A DNA stretch of 64,000 nt from Tardiphaga sp. vice304 (lineage in GTDB: Bacteria > Pseudomonadota > Alphaproteobacteria > Rhizobiales > Xanthobacteraceae), in contig NZ_CP041402.1 of assembly GCF_007018905.1 (NCBI RefSeq), forward strand, positions 3,646,001 to 3,710,000, written 5' to 3'. This document shows positions 19,814-29,582 of the stretch, piece after piece. The notes below the pieces were generated by a model that searched no databases, had not been told where the DNA came from, and saw nothing but the letters and a program-made list of their open reading frames with translations. The position numbers and the translations under genes were made by a program. Each line of letters opens with the position of its first letter. The first letter of the stretch is position 1.

Positions 19814-20421
19814 TCCAGCACGACGCCCTTCTGATAAGCCCAGATATCGAGATCGCGAGAGATGAACTCTGATCCCTGGTCGACACGGATGGTTTTCGGA
19901 TAGCCAACGGTCTTGCAGATGCGCTCTAGGGTGACCACGACATCCTCGCCACGATAACTGAAACGCGGATCGACGGCTGGCGAGAAGCGGCTAAAGGTAT
20001 CGACGATCGTCAGCACGCGGATCTTGCGGCCCGTGGCGAGCTGGTCGTGCACGAAGTCCATTGCCCAGGTCTCGTTGACCTGGACAGCATCTGTTCGATC
20101 CTCACGCAGCTTGGCCTTCACGCGACGCTTCGGCGTTTTGTTGCGCAATTGCAGGCTCAACTCCCTATAAAGACGGTAGACACGCTTGACGTTGACGTCC
20201 CAGCCCTCACGCAGCAGTAGGACATGGACCCGGCGATAGCCGTATCTCACCCGCGTCTCGCAGATCTCCCTGATCCGGTGTTTGAGAGCGGCCTGGTCGC
20301 CACGCTTCGACTTGTAGCCGTAAAGTGCGCGATCGATCCGGAGCGTCGAACAGGCCCGCCTGATCGAGACCTTCCAGTCGCCGCACACCCTGTCGACAAG
20401 CTCGCGCTTGCGGTCAGGCCT
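19814..20421 (-). pseudogene. IS3-family OrfB, 5' fragment
   Basis: Minus-strand frame KKTLRPDRKRELVDRVCGDW, with catalytic Asp residues in TWAMDFVHDQL and TIRVDQGSEFISRD; it is broken after AYQKGVVLD by the IS21-family element. Entry is by a -1 slip on the A-run at the end of orfA. The catalytic Glu is on the left fragment (16939-17170). Confidence 0.87.
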
Positions 20422-20687
20422 CAGAGTTTTTTTGAGAGCACATCCTGCAGCATGGCCTTGTCCAGCGACAGGTCAGCTACGATCCGCTTCAGCTTGCCAT
20501 TCTCTTCCTCCAGCTGACGCAAGCGCTTCATCTCCGAGGGCATCAGGCCTGCATACTTCTTCCGCCAGTTGTAAAAAGTAGCCTCGCTGATCCCGGCCTT
20601 GCGGCAGACCTCCGCGACTGCCGAGCCATCTTCCGCCTGCTTCAAAACGAATACGATCTGCGCTTCTGAAAACTTCGATGCCTTCAT
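20421..20687 (-). CDS. IS3-family transposase OrfA
   Basis: 88 residues, starting MKASKFSEAQIVFVLKQAED, with HTH (KAGISEATFYNWRKKYAGL) and a coiled tail (LRQLEEENGKLKRIVADL) ending KAMLQDVLSKKL. It is intact, but its OrfB partner is interrupted, so the element cannot produce OrfAB. An upstream gaggag lies 5-10 bases before ATG. Confidence 0.92.
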   Translation of the reverse strand: MKASKFSEAQIVFVLKQAEDGSAVAEVCRKAGISEATFYNWRKKYAGLMPSEMKRLRQLEEENGKLKRIVADLSLDKAMLQDVLSKKL

Positions 20688-20763
20688 GGAACTCTCCTCG
20701 TCCCCGTCAGGGGATCATAAATGGAAAATTCCAGGTCAAACTGGCCTAATTTGGTGGGGGCAC

Positions 20764-20936
20764 GTCAGACGGCACCAAGAAGCGAGCGAACTTTAGAAAT
20801 GCAAGTGTCATACGTTTTCCTGCTACTGAATTGTATTCGGCACCTCGTAGCGAACATTTTTTACATTGCAATTATAACGATAGCTACACCCATTCGTTAG
20901 GTAGTCTTGCCAGACGGGTCCTTTTTCCTGCACGAC
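20764..20936. other. Right-end remnant of the accessory island
   Basis: About 170 AT-rich bases between the IS3-family end and the second copy of the TlyC/CorC 3' end. No gene is visible. Composition resembles the dndC-like region rather than the host chromosome, so it is probably what remains of the island's right end. Confidence 0.5.
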
Positions 20937-21185
20937 GACGGAAGCTACCTGATCGCGGGCTGGATGCCGGCGGTGGACTTTGCCGAGCTGCTGCACATCG
21001 AGCTGCCGCTGCAACAGCGACCGTACCAGACCTTCGCGGGATTCCTGCTGCAGGAGTTCGGCAAGATCGCCGACGAGGGCGATCACGTCGTGGCGCACGG
21101 TTGGCGCTTCGAAGTGATGGACCTCGACGGCCGCCGCATCGACAAGGTGCTGGCGAGCCAGGCGGAAGAAGTCGCGCTGGGGTAG
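20937..21185 (+). pseudogene. Second copy of the 3' end of the TlyC/CorC-like gene
   Basis: Encodes DGSYLIAGWMPAVDFAELLH to the C-terminal EEVALG and a stop, colinear with residues 362-443 of the full-length protein. Mostly silent or conservative differences (about 14 of 249 bases). It is without promoter or N-terminus. Immediately downstream is a host-type palindromic repeat and parC, so this copy is likely the original chromosomal 3' end displaced by the island. Confidence 0.85.
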
Positions 21186-21196
21186 CGCTGAAGTCC

Positions 21197-21284
21197 GTAG
21201 CCCGGATGGAACGAAGCGCAATCCGGGAAGACCGTCCATATTGAATCGCCGGCCCCTGATTTCGCTTCGCTCCATCCGGGCTAC
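21197..21284. repeat. Dispersed palindromic repeat (gtagcccggatg family)
   Basis: Begins gtagcccggatggaacgaag and ends ctccatccgggctac; the arms pair over about 15 bases. It lies between the duplicated TlyC/CorC fragment and the 3' end of parC and could fold as a transcript end for both. Confidence 0.7.
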
Positions 21285-21292
21285 CTTGCGCC

Positions 21293-23557
21293 CTACTCCA
21301 TCCCGCGGCCGAACTTGTTCGACTTCGGGAAGCCCTTCGGCGGCAGCCGGCCGGCGTCGGCGCGGTTGCCGCGCCATTCGGCCAGTTCCTTCATGGTCGC
21401 CGAAAACTCGCGGCCGGCGCCGTCGCGCCAGAACAGGCCGGCCTTAGCGGTGAAGGTGGCGACGCCGGAGAGCCCGCCATCCTTGTACTTCTGCAGCCGC
21501 ACGCCGCGGCCGCGGCTCATCTCCGGCACGTCGGCCAGCGGGAAGATCAGCATCTTGCGGTTCTCGCCGATCACCGCAACACTGTCGTTGCCTTCCTCGA
21601 CCACGGTCAGCGCCTTGGCTTCGTTCGGCATGTCGACATTGAGGACCTGCTTGCCCTTGCGGGTGTTGCCGACGCAATCATCCTCATTGACCATGAAGCC
21701 CTGTCCGTCGTGGCTGGCGATCAGGAACTTGCGGCCGCCCTTGTGGACGAACAGCGACACGATGGCGGCGTCGCCTTCCATGTCGATGAACATGCGGATC
21801 GGCTCGCCATGGCCGCGGCCGCCGGGCAGCTTCGACACGTCGAGCGCATAGAAGCGGCCGTTGGTCGCGAGCAGCATCAGCTTCGAGGTGGTCTCGGCGA
21901 AGAATGCCTTGTCGAGCCTGTCGTCGGTCTTGAAGACGAGACCCGATGTATCGGCGACATGGCCCTTCAGCGTGCGCACCCAGCCCTTGTCGGAGATCAC
22001 CACCGTGACCGGCTCGCGCTCGACGAGCGACTCTTCCAATGCAGCGAGATCGTGCTCCGGCGCATCCGCGAACATCGTGCGGCGCTTGCCGAGCGGCGTC
22101 TTCGGCCCGAACATATCGCGGACTTTTCGCACCTGCTCGGCGACCTTGCCCCACTGCTCGGTCTCGGACTTCAGGATCGCGTTGATGCCGCGCAACTCGT
22201 CGCGCAGCTTCTTGTCTTCGGTGCGGATCTCGAATTCTTCCAGCTTGCGCAGGCTGCGCAGCCGCATGTTGAGGATTGCCTCGGCCTGCACGTCCGAAAG
22301 CGTGAAGGTCTTCATCAGCACCGGCTTCGGCTCATCCTCAGAGCGGATGATCTTGATCACCTTGTCGATGTTCAAGTACGCAATCAGATAGCCGCCGAGC
22401 ACTTCGAGACGATGCTCGATCTGGCCCTTGCGATAATTGGAGCGGCGCAGCAAGACGTCGCGCAGATGGTCGAGCCATTCGCGCAGGCATTCGGCGAGGC
22501 CGAGCACCTTCGGAATCTTTCCCTTGACCAGCACGTTGAGGTTCAGCGGGATCTTGCTCTCGAGTTCGGTCAGCCGGAACAGCGATTCCATCACCAGTTC
22601 GGGATCGACCGTCTTCGATTTCGGCTCAATGACGATGCGCACGTCTTCGGCGGATTCGTCGCGGATGTCGCCGAGCAGCGGCAGCTTCTTGTCGTTGAGC
22701 AGTTCGGCGATCTTCTCGATCAGCCGCGACTTCTGCACCAGCCACGGGATCTGCGTGACGACCACGGTCCACATGCCGCGGGCGCCCTCCTCCTTCTCCC
22801 ATTTGGCGCGGGTGCGGAACGAGCCGCGCCCGGTCATGTAGGCCTCGGCGATGCTTTCCTTGCTGTCGACGATGATGCCGCCGGTCGGGAAATCCGGGCC
22901 CTTGACCCAGCGCAGCAGCGCCTTCGACTTGGCGTCCGGCTTCTCGATCAGGTGCAAGGCGGCGTCGCACAGTTCGGCGACATTGTGCGGCGGGATCGAG
23001 GTCGCCATGCCGACGGCGATGCCCTGCGCGCCGTTGGCCAGCAGGTTCGGAAAACCGCCGGGGAGCACCGAGGGCTCCTTGGTCTGGCCGTCGTAATTCG
23101 GCTTCAGCTCGACGGCGTCTTCGTCGATGCCCTCCAGCAGCAGCCGCGCGACGTCGGTCATGCGGGCTTCGGTGTAGCGGTAGGCGGCAGCGCTATCGCC
23201 GTCGATATTGCCGAAGTTGCCCTGGCCGTCGACCAGCGGGTAGCGCGAGGAGAAGTCCTGCGCCAGGCGCACCAGCGCGTCATAGATCGACTGGTCGCCG
23301 TGCGGATGGAACGAGCCCATCACGTCGCCGACGATTTTTGCGGATTTCTTGAACGGCGTGCCGGGGTCGAGCCGTAAGAGCCGCATGCCATACAGGATGC
23401 GGCGGTGCACCGGCTTCAGCCCGTCGCGGGCGTCCGGCAGCGCGCGATGCATGATGGTCGATAGCGCATAAGCGAGATAGCGCTCCTCGAGCGCGTCACG
23501 CAGCTGCACTTCGTGGATCTCAGCCGGCTCTTGCGGCGGAATCAGTCTTTTTCCCAT
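21293..23557 (-). CDS. parC: DNA topoisomerase IV subunit A
   Basis: 754 residues. The N-terminus [20 protein letters not shown] is the type II topoisomerase breakage-reunion domain; the catalytic Tyr is Y128 in AAYRYTEAR. The C-terminal part has degenerate beta-propeller blades (for example [16 protein letters not shown]). With ParE it decatenates daughter chromosomes. ParC rather than GyrA is supported by the length, by [20 protein letters not shown] at the N-terminus, and by the lack of a clear GyrA-box. ParE is not in the window. Confidence 0.92.
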   Translation of the reverse strand: MGKRLIPPQEPAEIHEVQLRDALEERYLAYALSTIMHRALPDARDGLKPVHRRILYGMRLLRLDPGTPFKKSAKIVGDVMGSFHPHGDQSIYDALVRLAQDFSSRYPLVDGQGNFGNIDGDSAAAYRYTEARMTDVARLLLEGIDEDAVELKPNYDGQTKEPSVLPGGFPNLLANGAQGIAVGMATSIPPHNVAELCDAALHLIEKPDAKSKALLRWVKGPDFPTGGIIVDSKESIAEAYMTGRGSFRTRAKWEKEEGARGMWTVVVTQIPWLVQKSRLIEKIAELLNDKKLPLLGDIRDESAEDVRIVIEPKSKTVDPELVMESLFRLTELESKIPLNLNVLVKGKIPKVLGLAECLREWLDHLRDVLLRRSNYRKGQIEHRLEVLGGYLIAYLNIDKVIKIIRSEDEPKPVLMKTFTLSDVQAEAILNMRLRSLRKLEEFEIRTEDKKLRDELRGINAILKSETEQWGKVAEQVRKVRDMFGPKTPLGKRRTMFADAPEHDLAALEESLVEREPVTVVISDKGWVRTLKGHVADTSGLVFKTDDRLDKAFFAETTSKLMLLATNGRFYALDVSKLPGGRGHGEPIRMFIDMEGDAAIVSLFVHKGGRKFLIASHDGQGFMVNEDDCVGNTRKGKQVLNVDMPNEAKALTVVEEGNDSVAVIGENRKMLIFPLADVPEMSRGRGVRLQKYKDGGLSGVATFTAKAGLFWRDGAGREFSATMKELAEWRGNRADAGRLPPKGFPKSNKFGRGME

Positions 23558-23716
23558 GCGCAGGGGTTAGCCGCAGAATGCGAATCGGGCAAGAAATGAA
23601 TCTCAGTAAAGCACTTGCAAATCTTACCTAATAAAGTATATTTAAAGTTGTAGTTGGGATGGTCTGCATACGCAGACCGACGGGACGTACTGTCCTGCCC
23701 GGCCGCCTTTTTTGTC

Positions 23717-24496
23717 ATGCATCTGCTGTATCTCGACGATTCAGGCTCCGTCACCAACGCATCTGACCGGCACATTGTGTTGGCCGGACTTTCGGTGTTC
23801 GAGCGCCAACCGCACTGGTTTGCCGGCAAGATGGACGATATCGCCAAACAATTTTGGCCGGACAATGCAGAAAATCTCGAATTTCGCGGCTCAGATATTC
23901 TGAGCGGCAAAAAGCACTGGCGGGGCATCAGCAAAGCAGATCGCTTCAAGGCCTATCAGGAAGCCCTCGGCGTTCTGCGGGTGTCGAACCACGTAACCAT
24001 CTTTGGCGCAGCGATTCACAAAGCCGCATTGTCGCCCAATGATCCTATGGAATACGCCTTCGAGCAGCTCTGCAATCGCTTCGATCGCTTTCTCGGCAGA
24101 CTGCACAAAGCGGGTGATACACAGCGCGGATTGATCATTTTGGACAAGTCGTCCTACGAAACATCCCTCCAAGGGCTTGCCTTGAATTTTCGTAAGTCGG
24201 GGCATCGGTGGGGACAGATTTACAATCTGGCCGACGTCCCGATGTTCGTGGATTCCATAGCCACAAGGCTGATCCAGTTTGCAGACCTTATTGCGCATGC
24301 GATCCGTCGCTATTTCGAAAAAGAGGATGCCTCACTTTTCGATATCATTGCACCGAAGTTCGATACGGTCGGCGGCGTCCATACACGGACTTGTTTATTT
24401 CGCACCGCTAGATGTCAAATGCAGCTGCCCCTCCTGCAAGCAACGCCGAACGTACTGACGTGGTTGCCCAGCCCATTAACCAGACGCAGAGTCTAG
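23717..24496 (+). CDS. DUF3800 domain protein
   Basis: 259 residues from ATG 23717 ([11 protein letters not shown]); a longer open frame from 23654 lacks homology. DUF3800 marks are present: LDDSGS at 6-11, LDKS near 142-145 and QFADLIAHA near 187-195, a pattern suggesting an RNase H-like fold with acidic active residues. Biochemical role is unknown; members are frequent in accessory and defence-rich regions. It is divergent from parC, overlaps the recO 3' end by 21 bases on the opposite strand and lacks a clear ribosome site. Upstream DNA is AT-rich, suggesting acquisition. Confidence 0.8.
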   Translation: MHLLYLDDSGSVTNASDRHIVLAGLSVFERQPHWFAGKMDDIAKQFWPDNAENLEFRGSDILSGKKHWRGISKADRFKAYQEALGVLRVSNHVTIFGAAIHKAALSPNDPMEYAFEQLCNRFDRFLGRLHKAGDTQRGLIILDKSSYETSLQGLALNFRKSGHRWGQIYNLADVPMFVDSIATRLIQFADLIAHAIRRYFEKEDASLFDIIAPKFDTVGGVHTRTCLFRTARCQMQLPLLQATPNVLTWLPSPLTRRRV

Positions 24497-25234
24497 CCGC
24501 TGCAGGTGCTTCGCCACCGCATGGATGAAACCGTCCCGCGCATCCGAATGGCCCTGCCCGCGCGGTTCCAGCACGTTTCTCATTAGGAACCGGCCGGTGA
24601 GGTCGAAGCCGTCCTGCAGGTCCTGGTCGGACCAGCTGTTTCGACCGCCCTCGCCGCTCTCGCGCAAGAACGGCGGCAGCCGCATCAGGCGGTCGCGCCA
24701 GGGCTCACCTGCCGTGCGTGACACCGCACCGCCGGACTTCGGCGAGACGTAGATAAGGTCGGTGGTGACGCCGGTGGCGGCGCAGTTTTCCAGATCGAGG
24801 CCGAAGCCGAGTTCGGCCAGCATTGCCAGTTCGAAACGCACCACATGGATCGCCGCCTCGCTGACATCGTCAAAGTCGTTGAGGATGCGTTCCAGCATCT
24901 CGTAGATGTCCTCATGCGGGTCGCGCTCCGGCAGCAGCCGGGCCAGCGAGGCCAGATGGGTGACGCCATAGACCGCGTGGCCGGAGCCGAGCACCGTCGC
25001 GGCCCGCATCTTGGTCGCTTCCATCAAATAGTAGCCGAGCTGCTCGTCGATCCGCGCCCGCCAGGTCGCTCGCACCGAGTTGCCGGGCTGCAGCATCGGC
25101 CGCATCTTTGACCCCGCGCCGCCGCGCACCATGCCGAGATGGCGGCCGTGGTCGCGGGTCAACAGCTCGACAATGGCCGAGGCCTCGCCATGCTTACGCA
25201 CCCCCAGCACGATGCCTTCGTCGGTCCATTCCAT
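24476..25234 (-). CDS. recO: DNA repair protein RecO
   Basis: 252 residues beginning [20 protein letters not shown], the N-terminal OB-fold of RecO, with the typical [15 protein letters not shown] and [22 protein letters not shown] blocks. RecO loads RecA with RecR onto SSB-coated DNA in RecF-pathway repair. The cysteine in ENCAATG lacks the full zinc-binding set of some homologues. The next minus-strand gene is a small membrane protein more than 2 kb away, so it is probably transcribed alone. In relatives recO normally follows era. Confidence 0.92.
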   Translation of the reverse strand: MEWTDEGIVLGVRKHGEASAIVELLTRDHGRHLGMVRGGAGSKMRPMLQPGNSVRATWRARIDEQLGYYLMEATKMRAATVLGSGHAVYGVTHLASLARLLPERDPHEDIYEMLERILNDFDDVSEAAIHVVRFELAMLAELGFGLDLENCAATGVTTDLIYVSPKSGGAVSRTAGEPWRDRLMRLPPFLRESGEGGRNSWSDQDLQDGFDLTGRFLMRNVLEPRGQGHSDARDGFIHAVAKHLQRLDSASG

Positions 25235-25321
25235 GGCGATGTTTTACCACAAGCGGTTGCCAGCGCGGAGGAACGTTTGTGATGCAGCGCGGTTGAAAAA
25301 TGGCTTAGATGCGTCGTCCAA

Positions 25322-27286
25322 TTGCGGACACAGGAACCTCCCTTGGTAGATATTGCTCCGATCCGCCTCCCCAAACCGCCGGGGACGGCGCTCATCAACA
25401 TGGCGATGGCGGCCCTGATCGTGACCGGCCTGTATTTCGGCCGCGAGATCCTGGTGCCGGTGGCACTGGCCGTGCTGTTCAGCTTCGTGCTGGCGCCGTT
25501 CGTGATCCGGCTGCAGGCGTGGCGGGTGCCGCGCACGATGTCGGTGCTGGTCGCGGTGTTTATCGGCTTCTCGATCGTATTCAGCCTCGGCGGGCTGATG
25601 GTCTCGCAGGCCAACCGGCTGGCCGAAGAGCTGCCCGGATACCAGCAGACCCTGCGCGAAAAAATCCACGGCCTGCGCGGCTTCGCCACCGGCGGCTCCG
25701 GCACGCTGGAGCGCGCCTCGAAAGTGCTGCGCGAACTCGACAGCGAATTGCAGAACCCCAACGCCGGCCGTGCGGCGCTCGACGGCTTGCGCCGGCAGCC
25801 GGTCGACAAACCCATGTTGGTTGAAATCCGCCAGCCCGATCCCGGCACGCTGTCAACGCTGGTGGCGATCATCCAGCCCTTGATCCAGCCGCTCACCACG
25901 ACCGGGATCGTCGTCATCTTCGTGATCTTCATCCTGCTGCAGCGTCAGGATCTGCGAAACCGCTTCATCCGCCTTGCCGGCTCGCACGACATGCAGCGCA
26001 CAACGGCCGCGCTCGACGACGCCGGCGAACGACTGAGCAAGCTGTTTCTCAACCAGATGATCGTCAATGCCGCCTTCGGACTGCTGGTGGGGATCGGGCT
26101 GCAGGTCATCGGCGTACCTTCCGCCCCGCTATGGGGGCTGGTCGCGACCATCCTTCGTTTCGTGCCCTATGTAGGCTCGCCGATCTCGGCGGTGTTTCCG
26201 TTGATCCTGGCCGCCGCGGTCGGATCCGGCTGGGGCATGCTAATGGCGACCGCCGCTCTGTTCGCGACGCTGCAACTGATCGCCGGGCAGATCGTCGAGC
26301 CGCTGGTCTATGGCCGCAGCTCCGGCCTGTCGCCGGTCGCCATCGTGCTGTCGGCGTCGTTCTGGACCTGGCTGTGGGGACCGATCGGGCTGGTGCTGGC
26401 GACGCCGCTGACGATCTGCCTGGTGGTGGTCGGCAAACATGTCGACCGGCTGCAATTTTTCGACGTGCTGCTCGGCAACCAGCCGGCGCTGACGCCGCCG
26501 CAACTCGTCTATCAGCGGATGCTCGCCGGCGATCCCGTCGAGGCGTCGCAGCAGGCGCAGACCTATCTGCAAGGTGCGTCGCTCGCGGACTATCACGACA
26601 CCATTCTGCTACCGGGCCTGCGTCTGGCCGAAGCGGACATGGGCCTTGGCCGACTGCCCGCGGACCGCATCGATCGCATCCTCGACACCGTCAGCGAGGT
26701 CGTCGAGGACCTCGACAGCCATGAGGACATCGTCGTCGAGGACAAACCCGCCACGGTCGACCATCGCTCGGATCTGGCGCGGCTCGATGCCGTGGTGGCG
26801 GCGGATGAGCCCGACCACCTGCCAGCCGCGTGGGAGGCGCCGGAAGCCGTGATGTGCCTGCCCGGTGCCGGAAAGCTCGACGAGGCCGCCTCGCTGGTCC
26901 TGGCGCAACTCTTGAAGAAACGCGGCATCGGCGCCGCCGCCGAGCAGGCCGATGCGCTGTCGATCGCGCGGTTCTTCTCGCTGGACCTGTCGAAAGCGCA
27001 GGCGCTGTGCATCTGCTACGTCGGCAAGCCATCGGACGCTATGATCCAGTATGCCGTGCGGCGGCTGGCCAAGAAGAGTAAAAACGCGCGGATCCTCGTC
27101 GCCACGCTCGGCAGCGGGCGCGTCGCGATGTCGGCGCCGATGCCCAACATCACGCTGTCCGCCGGCAATTTCTCCGATGTGGTGGACGATATAAGCGACG
27201 TGGCGATGGGGCGAGCGCCCTCTTCGAATCTCACCGCGCTGGCGGCAGGCGTCGATGCCGCGCTGAACCGGGCGGGGAAAGTTTAA
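25322..27286 (+). CDS. AI-2E/PerM-family transporter with long C-terminal extension
   Basis: 654 residues; starts are weak (TTG 25322 or TTG 25343, the latter with aggaa upstream). The first 365 residues form an eight-helix-type AI-2E exporter domain (GREILVPVALAVLFSFVLAP, GRSSGLSPVAIVLSASFWTW). The following 290 residues are soluble and acidic, including EDLDSHEDIVVED, and end with a Rossmann-like segment (ILVATLGSGRVAM). Some rhizobial members share this tail, whose function I do not know. The family exports AI-2, ions or other solutes; substrate unknown. Confidence 0.85.
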   Translation: MRTQEPPLVDIAPIRLPKPPGTALINMAMAALIVTGLYFGREILVPVALAVLFSFVLAPFVIRLQAWRVPRTMSVLVAVFIGFSIVFSLGGLMVSQANRLAEELPGYQQTLREKIHGLRGFATGGSGTLERASKVLRELDSELQNPNAGRAALDGLRRQPVDKPMLVEIRQPDPGTLSTLVAIIQPLIQPLTTTGIVVIFVIFILLQRQDLRNRFIRLAGSHDMQRTTAALDDAGERLSKLFLNQMIVNAAFGLLVGIGLQVIGVPSAPLWGLVATILRFVPYVGSPISAVFPLILAAAVGSGWGMLMATAALFATLQLIAGQIVEPLVYGRSSGLSPVAIVLSASFWTWLWGPIGLVLATPLTICLVVVGKHVDRLQFFDVLLGNQPALTPPQLVYQRMLAGDPVEASQQAQTYLQGASLADYHDTILLPGLRLAEADMGLGRLPADRIDRILDTVSEVVEDLDSHEDIVVEDKPATVDHRSDLARLDAVVAADEPDHLPAAWEAPEAVMCLPGAGKLDEAASLVLAQLLKKRGIGAAAEQADALSIARFFSLDLSKAQALCICYVGKPSDAMIQYAVRRLAKKSKNARILVATLGSGRVAMSAPMPNITLSAGNFSDVVDDISDVAMGRAPSSNLTALAAGVDAALNRAGKV

Positions 27287-27372
27287 CTGTGCGCAGGGTG
27301 GGCAAAGCGAAGCGTGCCCACCATGGCGGTTGCGGTGGGCACCGCGCAAGGAGCGCCTCTGCCCATCCTACG
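27287..27372. repeat. Intergenic repeat (gggtgggcaaagcgaagcg type)
   Basis: Contains cagggtgggcaaagcgaagc, tgcccaccatggcggttgcg and the complement-like gcccatcctacgg, forming nested hairpins of a type common between rhizobial genes. It lies between convergent genes and could end both transcripts. Confidence 0.6.
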
Positions 27373-27374
27373 GC

Positions 27375-27794
27375 TCACGCGTTGAACCAGTCTTTCGCGT
27401 CGCCGGTGAAAGCGTAGTACAGCCCTGCCCCGGTCAGCGCGGAGGAGATGATTTCGATGAAGCTGTCGAACTGCAGGCCGTAGACGCTCAGGATCTGCGA
27501 CAGCGAAAGCAAAGAGAACACCAGCGACGCCGTCAGCAGCCAGCGCGGCCAGCTCTTGCGGCCACGCGAGGCAAGATGCACCAGAAACACGAACAAAAGC
27601 AGTATCGAGGCGGCGACGATGTTCGCGGCCATGATAGTGCTCTCGCTGATCCCGTCGGTGGTGCTGCGGTCCTGAAACGCGATCGATAGCGCATCCAGCG
27701 TCAGCGATGCGCAGAGCAGAACCTCGAAATAGAAGACATTCTTCGGCAGGTCCTTCGACGAATGGATCGGGCCGTGTTTGCTGGTCATCGCCAT
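27375..27794 (-). CDS. Small integral membrane protein of unknown function
   Basis: 139 residues with four hydrophobic segments: around 24-42 (VLLCASLTLDALSI), 55-75 (MAANIVAASILLLFVFLV), 85-105 and 110-130. N-terminus MAMTSKHGPIHSSKD is cytosolic-like. Eleven bases separate its start from the era stop, so it probably ends the rsh-era operon. No family recognised. Confidence 0.7.
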   Translation of the reverse strand: MAMTSKHGPIHSSKDLPKNVFYFEVLLCASLTLDALSIAFQDRSTTDGISESTIMAANIVAASILLLFVFLVHLASRGRKSWPRWLLTASLVFSLLSLSQILSVYGLQFDSFIEIISSALTGAGLYYAFTGDAKDWFNA

Positions 27795-27805
27795 CAGGTC
27801 GACTG

Positions 27806-28756
27806 CTATTCTTTCGGAAATTCGAGGCCCATTTCGCGGTAGCGGTTGGGGTCATCGCCCCAGTTCTCGCGCACCTTGACGAACAGGAACAGGTGCACCG
27901 GCACGCCGGCGATCTCGGCGATCTCCTTGCGCGAATCCGCGCCGATCGACTTGATGGTCGCGCCGTTCTTGCCGAGCATGATCTTGCGCTGGCTTTCGCG
28001 CTCGACGAAGATCGTCTGCTCGATGCGGATCGACTTGTCCTTGCGCTCGGTCCAGCTATCGGTCTCGACCGTCGACTGGTACGGCAGTTCCTGATGCAGC
28101 TGGCGGAAGATCTTTTCGCGGGTGATTTCGGCCGCGAGATGCCGCATCGGTGCGTCCGACATCTGGTCTTCGGGATAATGATACGGGCCTTCCGGCACGT
28201 CCTTCGCCAGCCGCTTGCGCAGATCGTCGACGCCGTCGCCGGTCATCGCCGAGATCATGAAGGTCTCGACGAACTTCATCCGCTCGTTGGCAGCCTGCGC
28301 CAGCTTCAGGAGCTTCTCCTTGGAGACGATGTCGACCTTGTTGATGACCAGGAATTTCGGGTGGTTGACGCTCTCCAGCTTGGTGAAGATCGCATCGGCC
28401 TCCTCATCGATTCCCTCGCGGGCGTCGAGCAGGATGCACACGAGGTCCGCATCATGCGCGCCGCTCCAGGCGGTCTTGACCATCGCGCGGTCGAGCCGGC
28501 GCTTGGGCAGGAAGATGCCGGGGGTATCGACCAGAATGATCTGGGCGTGGTCCTCGATCACGATGCCGCGGATCAGCGCGCGCGTGGTCTGCACCTTGCG
28601 CGACACGATGGTGACCTTGGAGCCGACCAGCGCATTGACCAAAGTGGACTTGCCGACATTGGGCGCGCCGATCAAAGCCACGAAGCCGCAGCGGGTATCC
28701 GCCGGCATCGCATCCGGCGCGTCATGAATCTCTTCGTCGTGTTCGGCTTCGTTCAC
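27806..28756 (-). CDS. era: GTPase Era
   Basis: About 316 residues. G1 is GAPNVGKST, G3 is VDTPGIF, G4 is NKVD, and the C-terminal KH-type domain shows GKNGATIKSIGADSRKEIAE. Era binds 16S rRNA for small-subunit maturation. GTG at 28754-28756 is taken as the start, four bases past the rnc stop; ATG at 28706-28708 is an alternative nearer to conserved sequence. It follows rnc directly, the usual arrangement for rRNA maturation genes. Confidence 0.93.
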   Translation of the reverse strand: MNEAEHDEEIHDAPDAMPADTRCGFVALIGAPNVGKSTLVNALVGSKVTIVSRKVQTTRALIRGIVIEDHAQIILVDTPGIFLPKRRLDRAMVKTAWSGAHDADLVCILLDAREGIDEEADAIFTKLESVNHPKFLVINKVDIVSKEKLLKLAQAANERMKFVETFMISAMTGDGVDDLRKRLAKDVPEGPYHYPEDQMSDAPMRHLAAEITREKIFRQLHQELPYQSTVETDSWTERKDKSIRIEQTIFVERESQRKIMLGKNGATIKSIGADSRKEIAEIAGVPVHLFLFVKVRENWGDDPNRYREMGLEFPKE

Positions 28757-28760
28757 AGCA

Positions 28761-29582
28761 TCATCCTTCGTTGCCGCCACTGCTGACGCCTTCGCGCGCG
28801 ACCATCGCCTGGGCTGCGGCCTTCTCGGCGGCGCGCTTGCTGCCGCCCTCGCCTTCGGCCGGGGCGAGACCCTGGACATCCACCGCGACCTTGAAATGCG
28901 GATCGTGGTGCGGGCCGGAACGTTCGACCTCGCGATACACCGGCGTCGGCAGGCCGCGGCCCTGCGCCCATTCCTGCAACACGGTCTTGGCGTCGCGCAA
29001 CGGCCTGACCGGCTTGCGCATCCGCTCGACCCAGTTGCGCTGGACGAATTCTTCCGCGGCGGGATAGCCGCCATCGAGGAAGATCGCGCCGATCACCGCT
29101 TCGCAGATGTCGCCGAGCACGGATTTGCGTAAGCGAGCGCCGGCGCCGACGCCGACCGAGCCGAGCTTGATGCCCTCGAGCAGGCCCAGCGAGCGCGCCA
29201 CATCGGCGCAGGTTTCCTTGCGCACGAGGTCGGCCAGGCGCTTGGAGAGTTCGCCTTCGTCGCCGCCCGGAAAGGCACGGTACAGCATGTCGGATACCAC
29301 GAGGCCGAGCACGTGGTCGCCGAGAAATTCGAGCCGCTGGTAGCTGTCGCCGCGGTTGCGCGCAGACTTCAGTGCCGAGACGTGCGTGAACGCGGTGGCG
29401 ATCAGGGCTGGGTCCTTGAAGACGTAGCCGATCCGGGTCTCGATCTCGGCCGCCGCCGCCTTGAGCGCGGCGCTCTTGCGCTTCTTCCGGACCGCGGCGG
29501 ATTCCGGCGCGGCCGCGGCAGGCGGGTTCACTTCGTCGGCGCGCGGCGCGGTCTCGGTGGGGATGTTGCTATCTTCCTTCAT
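28761..29582 (-). CDS. rnc: Ribonuclease III
   Basis: 273 residues. The RNase III signature RLEFLGDHVLGLVVSDMLYR is near residue 83, with the second catalytic Asp/Glu in GDICEAVIGAIFLDGGY, and a C-terminal dsRNA-binding domain (KTVLQEWAQGRGLPTPVYRE). A 35-residue Ala/Pro-rich N-terminal extension precedes the catalytic domain. It processes rRNA and structured transcripts. ATG overlaps the lepB stop (29579-29582). Confidence 0.95.
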   Translation of the reverse strand: MKEDSNIPTETAPRADEVNPPAAAAPESAAVRKKRKSAALKAAAAEIETRIGYVFKDPALIATAFTHVSALKSARNRGDSYQRLEFLGDHVLGLVVSDMLYRAFPGGDEGELSKRLADLVRKETCADVARSLGLLEGIKLGSVGVGAGARLRKSVLGDICEAVIGAIFLDGGYPAAEEFVQRNWVERMRKPVRPLRDAKTVLQEWAQGRGLPTPVYREVERSGPHHDPHFKVAVDVQGLAPAEGEGGSKRAAEKAAAQAMVAREGVSSGGNEG

